Source: Stenopsyche tienmushanensis (lineage: Eukaryota; Arthropoda; Insecta; Trichoptera; Stenopsychidae). Taken from it: a stretch of 64,000 nt of DNA. Positions 60,401-64,000 of the stretch are shown here, piece after piece. Location: contig WACJ01000100.1 in the NCBI GenBank assembly GCA_008973525.1, positions 682,001 through 746,000 of the forward strand, written 5' to 3'. Numbering within the stretch: position 1 is the first letter of the stretch; each line of letters opens with the position of its first letter. The notes beneath the pieces are model-generated. The model saw nothing but the letters and a program-made list of their open reading frames with translations, ran no database searches and was not told the origin of the DNA. The translations under genes were made by a program, and so were the position numbers.

Positions 60401-63400
60401 AAGTAGATATCATAAAATAATAGTGAATATTGTCTCTGTCCTTTTAGTAAATTAATAAAATACTCATATAAGGTCGTAAAGGCTCAATAGAGCCGGCTAT
60501 AAAAATATTTTTTGTTAATGGATCTAATTACTAAAATACGTCCTACAAGTATACTATAATTTTGATAGCTCCATATGGATCTTTTATTTCGATTAAAATA
60601 TTCTCTAATGAGCATCCCTTAAAATAAATATAATATTCTGATCGTATTATATTGAATTAATCGGAATTTATACATAAGATACATGATTAGATGTGTTAGA
60701 AAATGTAGACAAAAATTTATTTTTGACTCAACGAGCAAATATAAAATTGTCTATCAAATCATGCTATAATATTTTTAGGAAATTTTGCTTTTTTCCATTT
60801 GTAAATTTAGAGAAATTGTATACTGAAAATGCAAAAAAACTATTCAACATTTTTTTTTTAAATATAAAGCAAATACTACTCATATTATCCAAAGAAAAAT
60901 AGAAATGAATCCCAACAAAATGATATGGTTGATTTGAATATTATAAAATGTTTGGATGATTTGATAAAATACATTTTTCTAGCTGTTCACTTATAAATTT
61001 TAATCGTTAAAGTATTCTATACTATATTCAAAACTATCAAAAATTATATCGTAAAAATGTACTGAGTTTTTGAAGACAAGAGGAATTAATTTCATGTAAC
61101 GAATGTTTATGAAGATGCTTTATTTTACATGGTAGCTCCAAGCTCTTCAGTACAAAAAATGAGATCTATTCGAATAGAAAATAAATGCTTTATTTAGATA
61201 CATTCGAACCAAAAGCAGCAAAATGAAATTTAGGATTGTTAGTGTAATTCTTAAAATCATACAAATGTAAATTATTTCAGAGATTATATTGAGAATAAAA
61301 TTTTAAAGCATCTCTATAAATTGATTGAATTTTTACCCAGAGGTAGATAATAAACATCAATCAAAATCAGCTGGAAAATATTGCCCAAGATATAATGGAT
61401 TCCATACTTTCAATAATGGAACAGAAGTCAACATCATTTGCATTTCATATATGCTAATATAATAAATAGTAGTGAAATTTTCATTATTTTTAAATGATAA
61501 TTTACAAATTTGTTACTACGATGATTTCCTCCCAGATAATCATGATTTAAGCTCGAATTTTGGATTTAAATCACTATAACAACACTTGCTTTAATATTCG
61601 CATATTTAAGCAAATAGATTTTCGCATATGTTCAATCGTTGTTTTCAATCAAGTCTTCAAGTATATTTATATTAGATTAGTATTTAATTGTATGGATAAT
61701 ATAACCCTTTCCGCTCGAGTCATAAAGCAATTAATTAAAGCCGTCAGCTGAACGATAAGTGACAAGTTCTATTTTCAATTTAATGTTTGATTTATTCCAT
61801 TTATCCAATGCATATACACGTTTATTGGCAGTCTTTGACTTTTGAATCCACGAATGCAGCAAATGTTGCCTGTTCATGGGTACCATATATGATCGTATGG
61901 GGATTGAATCGAGGGTAACCTACACGAGGTGGGTTTAGTCCCATGGGTGTTATAACTCAGTAGAGAACCGATGCTAGCAGTAATTACGACTCACGCGACT
62001 CTTTATAACCCAACAACCCATCAAGACCTCTATTTCTATTTTCTATTGCCGGCTCTCGAGTGCCATTGAATCTATCACCACGATTTTAATGCTTGAATTT
62101 AAAAAAAATACGATATTTTCATCAATTATGCAATGTATACATAGAACAAATATTGATGCTTTTTATTGATAATTGCCCGAATAATTCGGATGTAGAGTAA
62201 TATTTTTTCCTTCTGGATAGCTAGAAGTTGTATGAAGTTTCTTAAGTAGTGGATGACGTTTCTTTGTGGGTGTTCGCGAAGAACGGTTAACGTTGGCATT
62301 AAAGAAGCGACGTAGTTAAAACGTAACTAACCGGCAGTTAACGGGCACCGCATCACATGTCGTTAACTTCAACTTGTTTTATGGTCTAGAAATTTCCCCT
62401 TTTTATTACGAGTTTTTACGTACTTATCGATGTATAAATTATTGATTTTGGTTTTTGCATCCTTCTTGCCGCACTTAAATGGTTATAAAGAAATAGCATA
62501 TATTGGTAGACTTTCATTTTAATTATGCTATGCGGTTTTCATGCTGTTTTTGTATTGCCATGCCAAAATTAATGCTATTTTGTTGTTCAAGAAATAAACA
62601 TTGATATATAATCGTAGTTAGAAAAAAAATCCATCAAGAGCATTATAAAATATTTAATTTATCCAATCAAGAAAGCCATTAACGTGGACATCTACACGGT
62701 CACCATAATAACCCATGGGGTAAGTGATCCCTAATATAAATTAAAAGTTCAAAATGAAGAGATCAATACAAGAAATCATACATACTTAGACATTATTGTT
62801 AATTTAATTTAGTAATAAGCTGAGAATACAATACAATAGTAGAAAATGTGACCATACGGTCATATTTTCTTGAGATCTTTGCCAATCACTTTGATAATAA
62901 AATTCTAGTGAAAAACACTTCCCCGTATCTGAAGTTAAAATTAGCGTGACCATATGATCACATGATTTTTTGACGTTTGATTTTTGACTTTTTCTTATAA
63001 TGATATTAATTTTTAAACCTTAACGAAAGTTTTTATGTTAATATTGCAATGCAAAAATAAGTGAGTATGTTCCTGGAAAATTTAATAGAATGTATAAGAG
63101 TAAAAATCGAGAAATATTAAGATTGAAGATGCTCTTTGTTGTAGTCGAACCCGATTTTATGAGTAAAATATGATCGGCGATTTAAAGCGAAGCTGAGTCT
63201 TCGCCTTATGTTATTTAATTTGAACAAACCGGCGAGCGGATGTATTATTTCGAAAGGGATACTTTGTGCCCATGCCAATATTCATGATTGAATTTTTCAT
63301 GGGGATGCTGTAAAGGAGAGGAAAGGGTACACGGGAGACATAAAATGCTTATAATAAGTATATCATCTCCGCGCATAAAGCGTTTGACGTTTTATCCGGG

Positions 63401-64000
63401 GGATGATAGATGCCCGTGGATTGAACAGAGATGCTGAACCTTTTTCTGATATGCCAGCGCTTCTACTGCTCACCTTAAATAAATTTATTTTATGAATTAT
63501 AAATTTGACAGTGAAACATCGTGTATTATCGATACATAATTTATTATCGTAGCGAGTCGGCAAATTGAGTTTTTCGCGCAAACCTTCTAAAAGTATTATC
63601 GAATATGAAAGTTGAATTTGGTTAATCTTTGTTTGGCTCCTGAATTTGACTGATCTTTGCTGATATTGCGTTTGCGGGAATTCCCCGATCGGTGAGGCTG
63701 TATGTTTGGAAAATATCTTACCAAAAAAAAAAATCTGCACTGAAAAGGGAACGAATATAAATAATAATTCAACATACAGCTAATAATTCATTATGAGAGC
63801 TGAAGAATCTTGGTGGATGGAATTGAATATTTCAATTTTAATTTAGTGATATTTAATATCTATACTAGTTTCAATTCCCAATGGGAGTTTCCGAAAGTCG
63901 AGACAATACAAAATTAAAGCTTAAAATTATGTGGCTATATTATATTAAAGTCTTATCAGTAATAGTTGGGATTTTTGAAGGGTGAGATTAAAGCTGTGGG
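57440..64000. other. Gene-poor right end of window
   Basis: After the GC-rich sequence to about 57580, the region is AT-rich with small GC-richer patches at 59920-60190 and 61860-62050. The 125-codon minus-strand frame at 63363-63740 has no recognisable motifs. No mobile element could be delimited. Confidence 0.4.

Noticed and set aside
63363..63740. 125-codon minus-strand open frame at the right end
   Set aside because: Basic, low-complexity composition with no recognisable family; treated as chance.
1..64000. Search for a CRISPR array, operon-like clusters or a bacterial-type defence system
   Set aside because: No regularly spaced repeats, no clustered intronless genes and no prokaryotic signals; the DNA is eukaryotic.

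Overview
The window looks like nuclear DNA of an insect. It is strongly AT-rich, its genes are split by short GT-AG introns, and it carries many decayed mariner, Tigger/pogo, hAT, piggyBac-like and RTE-like elements. The order of the insect cannot be fixed from the sequence. Nothing points to bacterial, viral or organellar DNA. No rRNA or tRNA gene and no CRISPR array was seen.

Two conserved genes are readable end to end, both on the minus strand and 2.7 kb apart. The first (21353-27971) is the HEATR1/UTP10 homologue, a U3 small-subunit processome scaffold in four exons coding for about 2099 residues. The second (30697-34745) is a lysosomal palmitoyl-protein thioesterase of the PPT2 type, in six exons coding for about 290 residues. 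Each conserved reading frame is broken once by a single-base indel in a short homopolymer (27467-27470 in HEATR1, near 34320 in PPT2). On the plus strand, 18901-19349 holds the last three coding exons of an unidentified type I membrane protein whose earlier exons are not visible. The three genes share no evident pathway.

The rest is intergenic or intronic sequence with mobile-element remains. The clearest are: a mariner at 31363-33214 inside the last long PPT2 intron, carrying about 0.65-0.7 kb of foreign DNA in its transposase; a hAT-type element at 46345-46980 with an 8-bp target duplication and an inverted partial copy at 28745-29120; a solo LTR at 42780-43127 with a 4-bp duplication; three TTAA-flanked piggyBac-like elements (35991-36516, 39788-39933, 45668-46066); Tigger remnants at 7875-8350, 16173-17030 and 52126-52984; a mori-type mariner at 54836-55700; and RTE-like 3' tails at 18201-18617 and 39208-39500.

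Region by region: 1-18200 is gene-poor with Tigger and mariner scraps. 18.2-34.8 kb is the gene cluster. 34.8-64 kb is gene-poor, with the densest MITE/LTR content between 35 and 49 kb. Several GC-richer islands (around 13.8, 35.6, 49.4, 53.4, 57.3 and 60.0 kb) contain short open frames that could be exons of long genes or regulatory DNA but could not be assigned. No previously undescribed multi-gene system is evident.
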